A stretch of 43,065 nt of DNA from Nitrospirales bacterium (lineage in GTDB: Bacteria > Nitrospirota > Nitrospiria > Nitrospirales > UBA8639): the NCBI GenBank assembly GCA_029261235.1, contig JAJDBS010000134.1, forward strand, positions 1 through 43,065. Direction: 5' to 3'. Below, in pieces: positions 33,982 through 42,182 of the stretch. Under the pieces are notes generated by a model, which was not told the origin of the DNA, made no database searches, and was given only the letters and a program-made list of their open reading frames with translations. A program made the translations under genes and the position numbers. How positions within the stretch are numbered: the stretch's first letter is position 1; each line of letters begins with the position of its first letter.

Positions 33982-35325
33982 ATGAACAAATCTGTACGAT
34001 CAATGCCAGAGTGTCGACGTCTCGTACGTCTTGGGCTTGTCATGATGGGTCTTATCTCTTCTGTCTTTCTGAACCTAGGGGCTTCTGGATGGGCCTCCCA
34101 AGAACACCATCGGCACAACCCACAATCCCACGTTTTTTCTGACAGCCGAAAAATGATTGTCGAAGGTCGAGAAACATTTCGCTTTGATACCTTTGGGGAC
34201 GAAGCATTTTGGGGAGACACACTGCGACTGCATGAAGCTATTGCCGGCAAAAAAAATGGTGGAACAGGCCCTGGAGTCAGCCCCAATACCGCCATTGCAG
34301 TCGGCTTAAAAGTCGATAAGCGAGCATTACCACGTTCGCTCAAACGAAAAATCAGGCAAGAAAAGATCGATCTCGATGACCCTGCCACTACGTTAGCCCT
34401 CCTGAAACTCGATGCGGTTATAGGCCTAAAGGGTTTTTTTGATGAATATGGAACCTTCAAGTCCGTCGGTATCCAATGCGCCCTTTGTCATTCAACCGTG
34501 GATGATTCGTTTGCGCCAGGGATCGGCAAACGACTTGATGGATGGGCCAATCAAGACCTGAACGTGGGAGCCATTATTGCTCTCGCACCTGATTTAAGTT
34601 TTTTTGCAAACCTGCTAAACCTCTCGCAACAAACCGTTCGTAAAGTCCTCAACACGTGGGGACCAGGTAAGTTTGATGCCCATTTATTGTTAGATGGGAA
34701 AAATGCACCAACGCTTATCCCTCCAGCCTTTGGCTTAGCTGGGGTCAATCTCACAACGTGGGAGGGATGGGGCTCTATCTCTCACTGGAATGCGTTTGTG
34801 GCCGTTCTGGAAATGGGAGGGCAAGGAACATTTTATGACCCTCGCTTAAACAACGAAGAGAAATTCCCCATTGCCGCCAAAAATGGTTTTGGCAATGTGC
34901 GACGAAAACCAGACCGTGTCACCAAGAAACTCCCGGCCTTGCAGTTTTACCAATTAGCATTAACCGCCCCCTCTGCGCCTCGCGGAAGCTTTAAGAAGGA
35001 CGCAGCAAAAAAAGGGGAACGAATATTCAATGAAAAGGCAAAATGTGCACAATGCCATGTTCCGCCACTCTTTACCGAACCGGGATGGAACATGCACCCA
35101 GGAGAAGAGATAGGCATCGATAATAACCAAGCAGAAAGAGGACCAGAAAACGCCTATCGGACCTCACCACTCAAAGGCCTCTGGACTCATACCAAGCGTG
35201 GGTTTTTTCACGATGGTCGATTCCCCACTCTCTTGGCGGTCGTCAATCATTATGATGATGTGTTCAAACTTGATCTATCGACGGACGAAAAACGCGATCT
35301 CGTTGAATATCTAAAATCACTGTAA
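33982..35325 (+). CDS. exported di-heme cytochrome c (peroxidase/thiol-oxidoreductase-like)
   Basis: This 447-residue periplasmic protein has a signal sequence (RLVRLGLVMMGLISSVFLNLGASGWASQ) and two c-type haem sites, CALCH at 166-170 and CAQCH at 355-359. The second is followed by an axial-methionine candidate in GWNMHPGEE. The block FRFDTFGDEAFWGDTLRLHEAI and the C-terminal SPLKGLWTHTKRGFFHDGRFPTLLAVVNHYD (with typical cytochrome peroxidase-like features) suggest an electron-transfer or peroxidase-type role; the substrate is not evident. The start follows GAGAGGAATCGA; a frame from 33901 would put an improbable sequence before the signal peptide. A strong hairpin downstream separates it from the convergent desaturase. 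Confidence 0.85.
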   Translation: MNKSVRSMPECRRLVRLGLVMMGLISSVFLNLGASGWASQEHHRHNPQSHVFSDSRKMIVEGRETFRFDTFGDEAFWGDTLRLHEAIAGKKNGGTGPGVSPNTAIAVGLKVDKRALPRSLKRKIRQEKIDLDDPATTLALLKLDAVIGLKGFFDEYGTFKSVGIQCALCHSTVDDSFAPGIGKRLDGWANQDLNVGAIIALAPDLSFFANLLNLSQQTVRKVLNTWGPGKFDAHLLLDGKNAPTLIPPAFGLAGVNLTTWEGWGSISHWNAFVAVLEMGGQGTFYDPRLNNEEKFPIAAKNGFGNVRRKPDRVTKKLPALQFYQLALTAPSAPRGSFKKDAAKKGERIFNEKAKCAQCHVPPLFTEPGWNMHPGEEIGIDNNQAERGPENAYRTSPLKGLWTHTKRGFFHDGRFPTLLAVVNHYDDVFKLDLSTDEKRDLVEYLKSL

Positions 35326-35365
35326 AAAACTAAGATTCATTGGGAAGGGTCCGTTAGGGCAAACA

Positions 35366-35399
35366 AAGAAGGAAAAGGCGTCCATGCCTTTCCCTTCTT
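35366..35399. terminator. hairpin terminator between the cytochrome and desaturase genes
   Basis: A 14-bp stem (35366-35379 with 35386-35399) with one mismatch and a six-base loop lies between the convergent genes. On the minus strand it is followed by TGTTTGCC, a modest T-tail; on the plus strand no T-run follows. The stem strength argues for termination in both directions. Confidence 0.6.
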
Positions 35400-35508
35400 G
35401 TAAGTGGAAAAGAAATTGAAGGCCTGAAGATATGAACGATAAGGAAAATACGAAAAAAAGAGGTGCCAGGTGGAAAGAAAAATTCAATGCCTCTATATGC
35501 TATAAGTC

Positions 35509-36564
35509 TTAGACGGCAATTTTGTCAGAGTCAGCGCTTCCATCAGCCTGTTTTGAAGACGGTTGATTTAACACCCAAGCAGGCACCGGGCGAATACCCC
35601 AGATGAGGCCACAAGCTTGAAGTCCTCGCAGAAAATAGTAGGTCATATCAATTTCCCACCATAAAAATCCCTGTCTCGTCGCGCTCGGATACTTGTGATG
35701 ATTATTATGCCAACCTTCACCCATCGTGATAAGTGCAAGCCACAGATTATTCCGACTATCATCAGAGGTCTCATACCGTCGGCTACCAAAAACATGCGAA
35801 AGCGAGTTAATAGTACACGTGCCATGCCAGAGGACCACTGTAGAGATAACAAATCCCCAGATGAACATCTGCCAGCCATTCGTGCCTAAACTTGGGTACG
35901 TGCTCCCTAGCCATTCACCAAAGAAAAAGACGCTCACGCCTAAGATAGTTGGCACGAGAACATCATATCGATTGAGAAAGTGTAATTCAGGATAACGGGC
36001 AAAATCCTTAATGCGAGGCAACTGTGTGGCGAGTTGATTGTGTGCTAAGAACCAACCCATATGACTCCACCACAGACCGTGCTGGCGAGGAGAATGTACA
36101 TCTGCTGGTTGGTCAGAATGAGCATGGTGTACACGATGATTGGCCGCCCACCATAACGGTCCTCGTTCCGCCGCAGAGGCCCCAAGGACCGCAAAAACAA
36201 ACTGCATCCCTCGGGTTGTGCGAAATGAGCGATGGGAGAAATAGCGATGGTAAAAACCCGTTATCGCAAACATGCGCACGCCATAGAGAAAGACGGCAGT
36301 TGCAACAGCCACTGGACTCCAGCCAACCAAGAACACGGCCAAGACGGCAAGGTGCATCGCAAAAAATGGAATGGTGCGTATTTGATCCAACTGCTTACTG
36401 TCACGATCAACGACCAATGCGGCGTCTTCATGACCGTCAAACCAACAGGTCAACAGACGCCGACACCACATCAGCATTCGCCGTATTCCTGATACTGTCG
36501 ATCTGTCGACATTCATACTCAGTAATTCCTCATCACTGGCTGGTGGGGGCGCAGCAGTCTTCAT
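35509..36564 (-). CDS. membrane fatty-acid (acyl-CoA/acyl-lipid) delta-9-type desaturase
   Basis: The enzyme introduces a cis double bond into saturated acyl chains using a di-iron centre, oxygen and an external electron donor. The 351-residue protein has four hydrophobic stretches and all three histidine boxes: HRYFSH (106-111), HRVHH (143-147) and HNNHH (286-290), in the contexts GFYHRYFSHRSF, WWAANHRVHHAHSDQPADVHSP and GEGWHNNHHKYP that mark the stearoyl-CoA desaturase-like group. The N-terminal 60 residues and C-terminal tail are polar and specific to this protein. The start follows GGAAGGACGAT; the ATG 33 bases earlier has no ribosome site. Confidence 0.92.
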   Translation of the reverse strand: MKTAAPPPASDEELLSMNVDRSTVSGIRRMLMWCRRLLTCWFDGHEDAALVVDRDSKQLDQIRTIPFFAMHLAVLAVFLVGWSPVAVATAVFLYGVRMFAITGFYHRYFSHRSFRTTRGMQFVFAVLGASAAERGPLWWAANHRVHHAHSDQPADVHSPRQHGLWWSHMGWFLAHNQLATQLPRIKDFARYPELHFLNRYDVLVPTILGVSVFFFGEWLGSTYPSLGTNGWQMFIWGFVISTVVLWHGTCTINSLSHVFGSRRYETSDDSRNNLWLALITMGEGWHNNHHKYPSATRQGFLWWEIDMTYYFLRGLQACGLIWGIRPVPAWVLNQPSSKQADGSADSDKIAV

Positions 36565-36761
36565 ATCGTCCTTCCTTGTACCATCGGGAAATTTCATGGG
36601 TGGCTTAAGTTCGAAGGGTAAAATACAAACTCAAAACGATAAACCAAAATCATTCGTTCTGGCAAATCATTTCACACCGAATTTCACCAAAAAATTAGGT
36701 AATTCTTAGGAAATCCTACTCGCGTAACAAAGAACTGCATACATCATGAGCAGATACGTTG

Positions 36762-38462
36762 TTACGCATCACGGCTGCCGATTGGAGAACGAATATCTTC
36801 AATCATCATCTGAACCTCTATGGGAGGTGGTGGGGTGAATCGACTCACGGTGATGGCCACGATAAAGTTCAGCACCATGCCAACAGTCCCAATACCTTCA
36901 GGGCTAATCCCAAATAACCACTGATCGGCTGTGGCCGTCGGATCGATAAAGCGGAACCAGATAATATAAGCCGCCGTAAATCCGATTCCAAGAAGCATGC
37001 CTGAAATCGCACCTTCCTTGGTTGTTCGTTTGTCAAAAATTCCTAACAGAAGAATCGGGAAAAAACTGGCCGCGGCAAGGCCAAAGGCAAACGCCACAAC
37101 TTGCGCCACAAATCCTGGTGGATAAATACCAAGAATCCCCGCGATAACCACAGCAAAAGCTGCGGCAATGCGCGCCATACGCAATTCCACATGCTGAGGC
37201 ATGTCTTTCCACATGACGGATTTCAGCAAATCATGAGAGACTGAGGCCGAAATCACCAACAGTAAGCCCGCCGCAGTCGAAAGAGCGGCAGCGAGGCCAC
37301 CAGCAGCCACAAGGGCCACCACCCACGCAGGAAGTCTGGCAATCTCTGGATTCGCCAGAACCATAATATCTCGATCAACGGTGAGTTCATTTGTGTCGGC
37401 GTTCCCGCTATATTGGATACGCCCGTCGCCATTGCGATCCTTGAACACAATAAGACCCGTTTCCTCCCAACTTTTAAACCATTGAGGTGCGGCGCTATAA
37501 GGCTGTTCGTTAAGCGTCTCAATCATGTTCACTCGAGCAAACGCGCTGACCGCTGGAGCCGTGGTGTAGAGAAGACCAATAAAAATTAACGCCCACATCG
37601 CGCTCCACCGTGCCGCACGAGCATTGGGCACCGTGTAGAAACGGATTAAGACATGCGGCAGTCCTGCTGTCCCAACCATCAGCGCCATAGTAATGGCGAG
37701 AACGTCCACCATGCTCTTTTTCCCATCCACCCAGGCTCCCGTATATTCCGGAAGACCAAGATCACGATGAATGGCATCAAGCGTTTCAAGAAGGGCCATG
37801 CCCGCGTACTGACCTTCAAGCATCGTTGCACCAAACCCGATTTGTGGAATGGCCCAGCCAGTCATCTTCCAAGAAATTGCGATAGCAGGGATCAGATAGG
37901 CCACAATCAAGACACAAAATTGAGCCACTTGCGTATAGGTAATACCGCGCATTCCACCAATGACAGCATAAAAGAACACGATGCCCACCCCGATAATGAC
38001 ACCGACGGTCACATCCACTTCAAGGAAGCGAGAAAACACCACGCCCACACCGCGCATCTGTCCCGCCACATAGGTAAACGACACAAAGATTGCGCAGAAC
38101 ACCGCAATAACTCGAGCGGTTTGGGAATAGTAACGATCGCCAACAAACTCGGGAATCGTATACCGCCCATATTTACGTAAATACGGGGCAAGCAAGAGCG
38201 CTAAGAGGACATAGCCACCAGTCCAACCCATCAGATAAATCGTGCCGGTATAGCCCATGAATGAGATAAGCCCGGCCATGGAAATAAACGAGGCAGCACT
38301 CATCCAATCCGCAGCTGTCGCCATACCATTCGCAAGCGCCGGAACACCTCGTCCTGCCACGTAGAATCCAGAGGTCGTACCGACACGACTCCAAATAGCA
38401 ATCCCGATGTAGACCGAAAAGGTGATACCAACGAGCAGATAGGTCCACTCCTGAATGCTCAT
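36762..38462 (-). CDS. sodium:solute symporter (SSS family, VC_2705-type large subunit)
   Basis: This 566-residue inner-membrane carrier has about thirteen helices and uses a sodium gradient to import small organic anions; acetate-like substrates are typical for relatives. Family marks include SGFYVAGRGVPALANGMATAADWMSAASFISMAGLISFMGY, the GRYTIPEFVGDRYYS loop, and VALVAAGGLAAALSTAAGLLLVISASVSHDL. A hydrophilic insert around residues 340-365 (FKDRNGDGRIQYSGNADTNELTVDRD) contains a DxNxDG loop resembling an EF hand. Its start overlaps the stop of the DUF4212 gene by four bases (ATGA), so the two are translationally coupled, as is usual for this two-component type. Confidence 0.92.
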   Translation of the reverse strand: MSIQEWTYLLVGITFSVYIGIAIWSRVGTTSGFYVAGRGVPALANGMATAADWMSAASFISMAGLISFMGYTGTIYLMGWTGGYVLLALLLAPYLRKYGRYTIPEFVGDRYYSQTARVIAVFCAIFVSFTYVAGQMRGVGVVFSRFLEVDVTVGVIIGVGIVFFYAVIGGMRGITYTQVAQFCVLIVAYLIPAIAISWKMTGWAIPQIGFGATMLEGQYAGMALLETLDAIHRDLGLPEYTGAWVDGKKSMVDVLAITMALMVGTAGLPHVLIRFYTVPNARAARWSAMWALIFIGLLYTTAPAVSAFARVNMIETLNEQPYSAAPQWFKSWEETGLIVFKDRNGDGRIQYSGNADTNELTVDRDIMVLANPEIARLPAWVVALVAAGGLAAALSTAAGLLLVISASVSHDLLKSVMWKDMPQHVELRMARIAAAFAVVIAGILGIYPPGFVAQVVAFAFGLAAASFFPILLLGIFDKRTTKEGAISGMLLGIGFTAAYIIWFRFIDPTATADQWLFGISPEGIGTVGMVLNFIVAITVSRFTPPPPIEVQMMIEDIRSPIGSRDA

Positions 38463-38797
38463 TCAGACTTCTCCGAGAATGTTTTAGACTGACTCGCAGC
38501 TGAACCGCTTTCCACTCCATGCCGTCGGTCGATTCGATCCATCGCGAGAGCGTACACCAAAGTCAAAATGATGAAGACATAGATGGATCCTTGCTGCGCA
38601 AACCAAAATCCCAAAGGAAACCCGCCGAGATAGAATTGATTGAGAGGCTCAACGAAGACAATGCCGAGGAGATAAGAAACCACAAACCAGATAGAAAGCA
38701 GCACAAGCATCAAACGAAGATTCTCACGCCAATGAGCATGAGATGATCGTTGTCGTCGAGCGTCGTCAGAGGTATCTGATGAAGATAGTTGACTCAA
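38459..38797 (-). CDS. DUF4212 small subunit of the symporter
   Basis: This 112-residue protein has two transmembrane helices. The core ARRQ..AHWRENLRLMLVLLSIWFVVSYLLGIVFVEPLNQFYLGGFPLGFWFAQQGSIYVFIILTLVYALAMDRIDRRHG is the hallmark of the small partner of VC_2705-type sodium/solute symporters. The start is a TTG (an in-frame stop lies four codons back and no ATG is near), preceded by a weak GGAA. The C-terminal tail after the second helix is polar and variable. Confidence 0.88.
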   Translation of the reverse strand: MSQLSSSDTSDDARRQRSSHAHWRENLRLMLVLLSIWFVVSYLLGIVFVEPLNQFYLGGFPLGFWFAQQGSIYVFIILTLVYALAMDRIDRRHGVESGSAASQSKTFSEKSE

Positions 38798-38935
38798 TCA
38801 ATTCATTCCAACAAAAGGTCTAAGAGGAGATCGACAATTCTAAGCAGCCGAGAATGAGGTGCAACGACGCACAGCTGAGGAATCTCTGCCACGAGCAAAG
38901 GTTCCTCATGCTTCCATTCTAAATGTTTCGCGTGA

Positions 38936-39373
38936 CTATTTCTTTGATTTTTTCTTTTTCGTCTTGGCCTTCTTAGAGGTTTTCACTTTTGCAGAATTCT
39001 TTTTCTTTGATGTCGTTTTTTTCTTGACCTTGGCTTTCGTCTTTGATTTGGCTTTGGTGTCTGCTTTTTTCTTCGACACGGCCTTTTTCTTTGATGTCGT
39101 CTTTTTCTTGGCTTTGGCTTTCGTCTTCGACTTGGCTTTGGTGGCTGCCTTTTTATTCGACACGGCCTTTTTCTTGGTCACAGCTTTCGAGGCCTTCGAT
39201 TTTTTGGATTTCTTTACCTTCTTCCCATCCTTTTTCTCATGGCAATGCTTTTTCCCAGTTTTCTTTTTGACGTGACATCCATCAGCATTCGTGCCCCCTG
39301 GATGAGAGGAACCCTCCATAGGCAGGAAAAACAAAAACACCGACACAATCAGAACCAGACGTGCATACCACAT
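38936..39373 (-). CDS. exported Lys/Ala-rich protein with HPGGTNADGCH/HCH head
   Basis: This 145-residue protein has a signal peptide (MWYARLVLIVSVFLFFLPMEGSS) and then a short conserved head, HPGGTNADGCHVKKKTGKKHCHEKK, like the small HxGGTdxxGCH...HCH motifs of bacterial secreted proteins. The rest is a histone H1/AlgP-like tail of lysine, alanine, serine and threonine (TKAKSKTKAKAKKKTTSKKK repeats). The tail would bind polyanions such as DNA, polyphosphate or acidic polysaccharide; this is inference. AAAGGAG lies nine bases before the chosen ATG, and an upstream frame to 39427 has no ribosome site. Confidence 0.7.
   Translation of the reverse strand: MWYARLVLIVSVFLFFLPMEGSSHPGGTNADGCHVKKKTGKKHCHEKKDGKKVKKSKKSKASKAVTKKKAVSNKKAATKAKSKTKAKAKKKTTSKKKAVSKKKADTKAKSKTKAKVKKKTTSKKKNSAKVKTSKKAKTKKKKSKK
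39006..39173. repeat. 84-bp tandem duplication inside the Lys-rich gene
   Basis: Two consecutive copies of an 84-bp unit start at 39006 and 39090. They encode a 28-residue repeat (TKAKSKTKAK-KKKTTSKKK-AVSKKKAD type) and differ at several positions. The length is a multiple of three, so expansion or contraction would keep the frame. Confidence 0.75.
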
Positions 39374-39965
39374 AGTCGCCCACTCCTTTCCTAAAACATG
39401 AGGAACAACGCAAAAAAAATTTGACAATCAACTAGGAATTAAAGACTTGCGCTCAACGACTGTCGAGCATTGGAGAGGGGGTAGTGCTCGTTTCACAACG
39501 AATGAAAAATTCAGAAAGAACCTATGAAAAAACTCAACTTCATAATTATGCCTCAATCAGGCCGTAGAGTCACTTATAGAAAATGATTATATAGCCCCTT
39601 CGAATTAGAGAGCATCGCGTCACGCAGCAATTCGAGCTTCAAGCGCAGGACGTGTCATTGCGAGTTTCCTTAATCCTGCAACACCTAGTAATCCACCATT
39701 AATACCAAGAGCCTGCATTTGGGCGGGACGTTGAAGTTCCGGTAACCGTTCCAGGCTCCAATCATCTTGGTTCCACCGGCTAGTTGTGCCCCACTAGTAT
39801 CCGCGCATGTGCTGCCACGCATACTACCTGACGACTCCCCAATTATCTCGATCGTAATTGTGTGAAAGGAAGGGATCGTATTTCCTTCACTCTGAGAAAA
39901 TATCCCTGACTGGAAGACTAAACATCTATTCCAGAGGTTTTGCCTAAATTCACGTATTGGCCACC
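39374..39965. other. intergenic with a possible gene remnant
   Basis: About 590 bp without an intact gene. On the minus strand at 39620-39790 a frame reads WNQDDWSLERLPELQRPAQMQALGINGGLLGVAGLRKLAMTRPALEARIAA and stop, without a start or ribosome site; it looks like the C-terminal end of a lost gene that I cannot identify. The rest shows nothing beyond the tetR promoter at its end. Confidence 0.25.
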
Positions 39966-39994
39966 TTGACTTATGGACCGTTAAGTCCCATACT
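39966..39994 (+). promoter_or_regulatory. tetR promoter
   Basis: TTGACT (39966-39971) and CATACT (39989-39994) are spaced by exactly 17 bp. The predicted transcription start falls at about 40001, the A of the tetR ATG, and no Shine-Dalgarno is present, so the mRNA is probably leaderless. Confidence 0.6.
39968..39987. promoter_or_regulatory. TetR-type operator inside the tetR promoter
   Basis: GACTTA (39968-39973) and TAAGTC (39982-39987) form perfect inverted arms around an 8-bp centre, filling the space between the -35 and -10 elements. Binding of the repressor here would block polymerase, which indicates autorepression. A second, imperfect symmetry (ATGGAC/GTCCCAT) overlaps it. Confidence 0.55.
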
Positions 39995-40000
39995 TAAGAC

Positions 40001-40588
40001 ATGACGATTGGGAGACCACGAGAATTTGACACAGATCAGGCTCTTGAAGCGGCCATGCGCCAGTTTTGGAGCAAGGGATACGAAGCAACCTCCCTCCAGA
40101 ATCTGCTGGAGGTCATGGAAGTCTCTAAAAGCAGTTTTTATGAAACCTTTGGAAGCAAGCATGAACTGCTTGAACAATGCCTCACTCTGTATGCCAATAC
40201 CTTAATCGCGTCCCTACGCGAAGAACTTCGCCAAGCCAAAACTGGCCTGTCCTTCATTGACAAGGTGTTGATGAGCTTGATCGACGAAGCCACGGCCAAG
40301 AGTGAAAAATGTGGGTGTCTGCTCGTCAATACAACGAACGAATTGGCGCAACGAGATAAAATCATCGCCAAACTTGTCGCGAATGGAACCAAAAGTTTAC
40401 AGGGAGTATTTGAAGAGGCAGTGAGGCGAGGACAAAAGGAAGGGAATATTCCTTTGAATAAAACCCCAGAGGCCCTCTCCAATTATTTGGTGAATAGTAT
40501 GGTCGGACTCAAGACGATGGTGAAAGGAGGTGCCGATGCCAGAACCATAAAGGATATTTGCGAAATCACAATGACGGCTTTGAAGTAA
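40001..40588 (+). CDS. TetR/AcrR family transcription regulator
   Basis: This 195-residue dimeric repressor has an N-terminal HTH typical of the family, IGRPREFDTDQALEAAMRQFWSKGYEATSLQNLLEVMEVSKSSFYETFGSKHELLEQCL (residues 3-61), followed by a helical ligand-binding domain with a CGCLLVNTTNELA segment common to regulators that respond to small organic or electrophilic molecules. It precedes an alpha/beta hydrolase and a YdhR-domain protein on the same strand, 93 bp and about 850 bp away, and probably controls them. Its own promoter contains a palindromic operator. Confidence 0.92.
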   Translation: MTIGRPREFDTDQALEAAMRQFWSKGYEATSLQNLLEVMEVSKSSFYETFGSKHELLEQCLTLYANTLIASLREELRQAKTGLSFIDKVLMSLIDEATAKSEKCGCLLVNTTNELAQRDKIIAKLVANGTKSLQGVFEEAVRRGQKEGNIPLNKTPEALSNYLVNSMVGLKTMVKGGADARTIKDICEITMTALK

Positions 40589-40681
40589 TTTTTTTTGCAG
40601 CATTTTGGACCGCTCAGTACATATCTATCACTAAAGAAGCACGGTTCTCAATTTCACCGAATTCTACAAAGGAGACTAAGA

Positions 40682-41401
40682 ATGGCAACGTATCTCTTAA
40701 TACATGGGGCATGGCACGGTGGATGGGCATGGAATGATGTTAAAAATCTTTTGACAGAACAAGGTCATACCGTCTTAACGCCCGATCTGCCAGGCCATGG
40801 CAGCCAGACCACTCCACTTCATGACATAACGATGAAAGCCTATGTACAAAGCGTGAGGGACCTGCTCGCCAAGCAGTCGGAACCCGTCATTCTCGCAGGG
40901 CATAGCATGAGCGGAGCCGTGATTAGCCAAGCAGCTGATCAGCTTCCAACCAAGGTCAGCAAATTGGTGTACATCTGTGCTTTTTTGTTGGGGCATAACG
41001 GATCAGTCTTAGACGCGATGAAAAAAGACGAAGCGGGAGAATTCCTTCCGCGATTAACCTTCACCGATGATCAACGCGGCGCACAGTTCGATGAAGCCAC
41101 CTTACGCGAAGTGTTCTACAACGAAACACTCGAAGATCGTCTTCAATGGGCCAAGCCACAACTCCTCACCACTCAACCAACGGAGCCACTTGGAGTCCCC
41201 GTCCAGATCACCAACGAACACTTTGAGAATATTCCACGCGCCTATATCAAATGTATGCGGGACAAAACCCTGACACCTCAGGCGCAACAACGAATGATTG
41301 AGACATATCCTTGTGAACAGGTGTTCGAACTAGAAGCTGATCATGCGCCATTCCTTTCCAGACCGGAAGAACTTAGCGACACACTCATGTCTTTGACATA
41401 A
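40682..41401 (+). CDS. alpha/beta hydrolase (EstC/SABP2-like esterase)
   Basis: This 239-residue cytosolic hydrolase carries the oxyanion-hole motif LIHGAWHGGWAW (residues 6-17), the nucleophile elbow GHSMSG with Ser75, and a C-terminal catalytic His221 in ELEADHAPFLSRPEEL; an acidic residue between them completes the triad. This arrangement, including HGAWHGGW, places it near methyl-ester-cleaving esterases of the hydroxynitrile-lyase/SABP2 group. The natural substrate is unknown. AAAGGAGACTAAGA precedes the ATG; the frame is open to 40595 but the upstream part has no ribosome site. Confidence 0.9.
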   Translation: MATYLLIHGAWHGGWAWNDVKNLLTEQGHTVLTPDLPGHGSQTTPLHDITMKAYVQSVRDLLAKQSEPVILAGHSMSGAVISQAADQLPTKVSKLVYICAFLLGHNGSVLDAMKKDEAGEFLPRLTFTDDQRGAQFDEATLREVFYNETLEDRLQWAKPQLLTTQPTEPLGVPVQITNEHFENIPRAYIKCMRDKTLTPQAQQRMIETYPCEQVFELEADHAPFLSRPEELSDTLMSLT

Positions 41402-41436
41402 ACTATTCCAAACATCAAACGGCAAGGAGAACAGCC

Positions 41437-42081
41437 ATGTCATCAAACATATCAACAAAAGCATTTGTCTATACAGAACTACAAATTTCCGTCCCCTTTG
41501 AAAAGGCCCCGTGGCGAGAAGTGAATCCAACCTTGTTGCAGCAATCCGGGCTGTTGAATAAAACATGGCTCGCTGGCGTGGGCAACCATTCGCTTGGAGG
41601 CATGTACGCCTTCGCCAGCATCGAGCATGCGCAACAATTCGTCACGGGCTATTTTCCAAGCGAAGCAAAAAAAATTGGTGCCGCACAAACCACCCGTGTC
41701 TTTGACGCAGTCATTGTTGAAGAAGCCAGCCGCGATATGAATTCAGTCCATTTCGGGGCAAAGCCGGAGAGCAACCCTGGTGCATTCGTCTATACGGAAG
41801 TCCAACTCAACGTGCCGTTCGGTGAAGCCCCATGGCGCACGATTAACCCAACACTCAAGATTCAACGTGGCCTTCAGTCTAAAACTTGGTTGAGTGGACT
41901 GAACACAAACACGCTCGGCGGTTTTTACGCATTTGATACCATAGAGAACGCAAGAAACTTTGCATTAGTCTATTTCCCAACCGAACCGGAAAAATTTAAT
42001 GCCGCCTTTTGTACACGTGTGTTTGACGCAACCGGAGTAGAAGAGGCCAGTCGTCAATTGCATTCACCGTTTTTCATCTGA
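41437..42081 (+). CDS. tandem YdhR-domain protein (putative monooxygenase-type ferredoxin-like fold)
   Basis: The 214-residue protein is an internal duplication of a domain of about 100 residues. Residues 8-105 (AFVYTELQISVPFEKAPWREVNPTLLQQSGLLNKTWLAGVGNHSLGGMYAFASIEHAQQFV..) and 114-210 (AFVYTEVQLNVPFGEAPWRTINPTLKIQRGLQSKTWLSGLNTNTLGGFYAFDTIENARNFA..) align along their length. Both resemble YdhR, a dimeric alpha-beta barrel protein often annotated as putative monooxygenase; a fused pair could form the dimer within one chain. AAGGAGAACAGCC precedes the ATG. It is the last gene of the TetR cassette; a hairpin follows. The reaction is unknown. Confidence 0.8.
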   Translation: MSSNISTKAFVYTELQISVPFEKAPWREVNPTLLQQSGLLNKTWLAGVGNHSLGGMYAFASIEHAQQFVTGYFPSEAKKIGAAQTTRVFDAVIVEEASRDMNSVHFGAKPESNPGAFVYTEVQLNVPFGEAPWRTINPTLKIQRGLQSKTWLSGLNTNTLGGFYAFDTIENARNFALVYFPTEPEKFNAAFCTRVFDATGVEEASRQLHSPFFI

Positions 42082-42097
42082 CCAGGAGCATATCTCA

Positions 42098-42126
42098 GAC
42101 GTCCCTCACTATTCACGGGGGACGTC
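42098..42126 (+). terminator. hairpin after the YdhR-domain gene
   Basis: Perfect 8-bp arms GACGTCCC (42098-42105) and GGGACGTC (42119-42126) enclose a 13-base loop, 17 bases past the stop codon. The 3' tail is not T-rich, so termination efficiency is uncertain; position and stability support a 3'-end hairpin. Confidence 0.5.
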
Positions 42127-42182
42127 CTGATGTTACTCATGTTCAAAATTTTGCACCATAAAGCATTAAGAGACACCCAACG

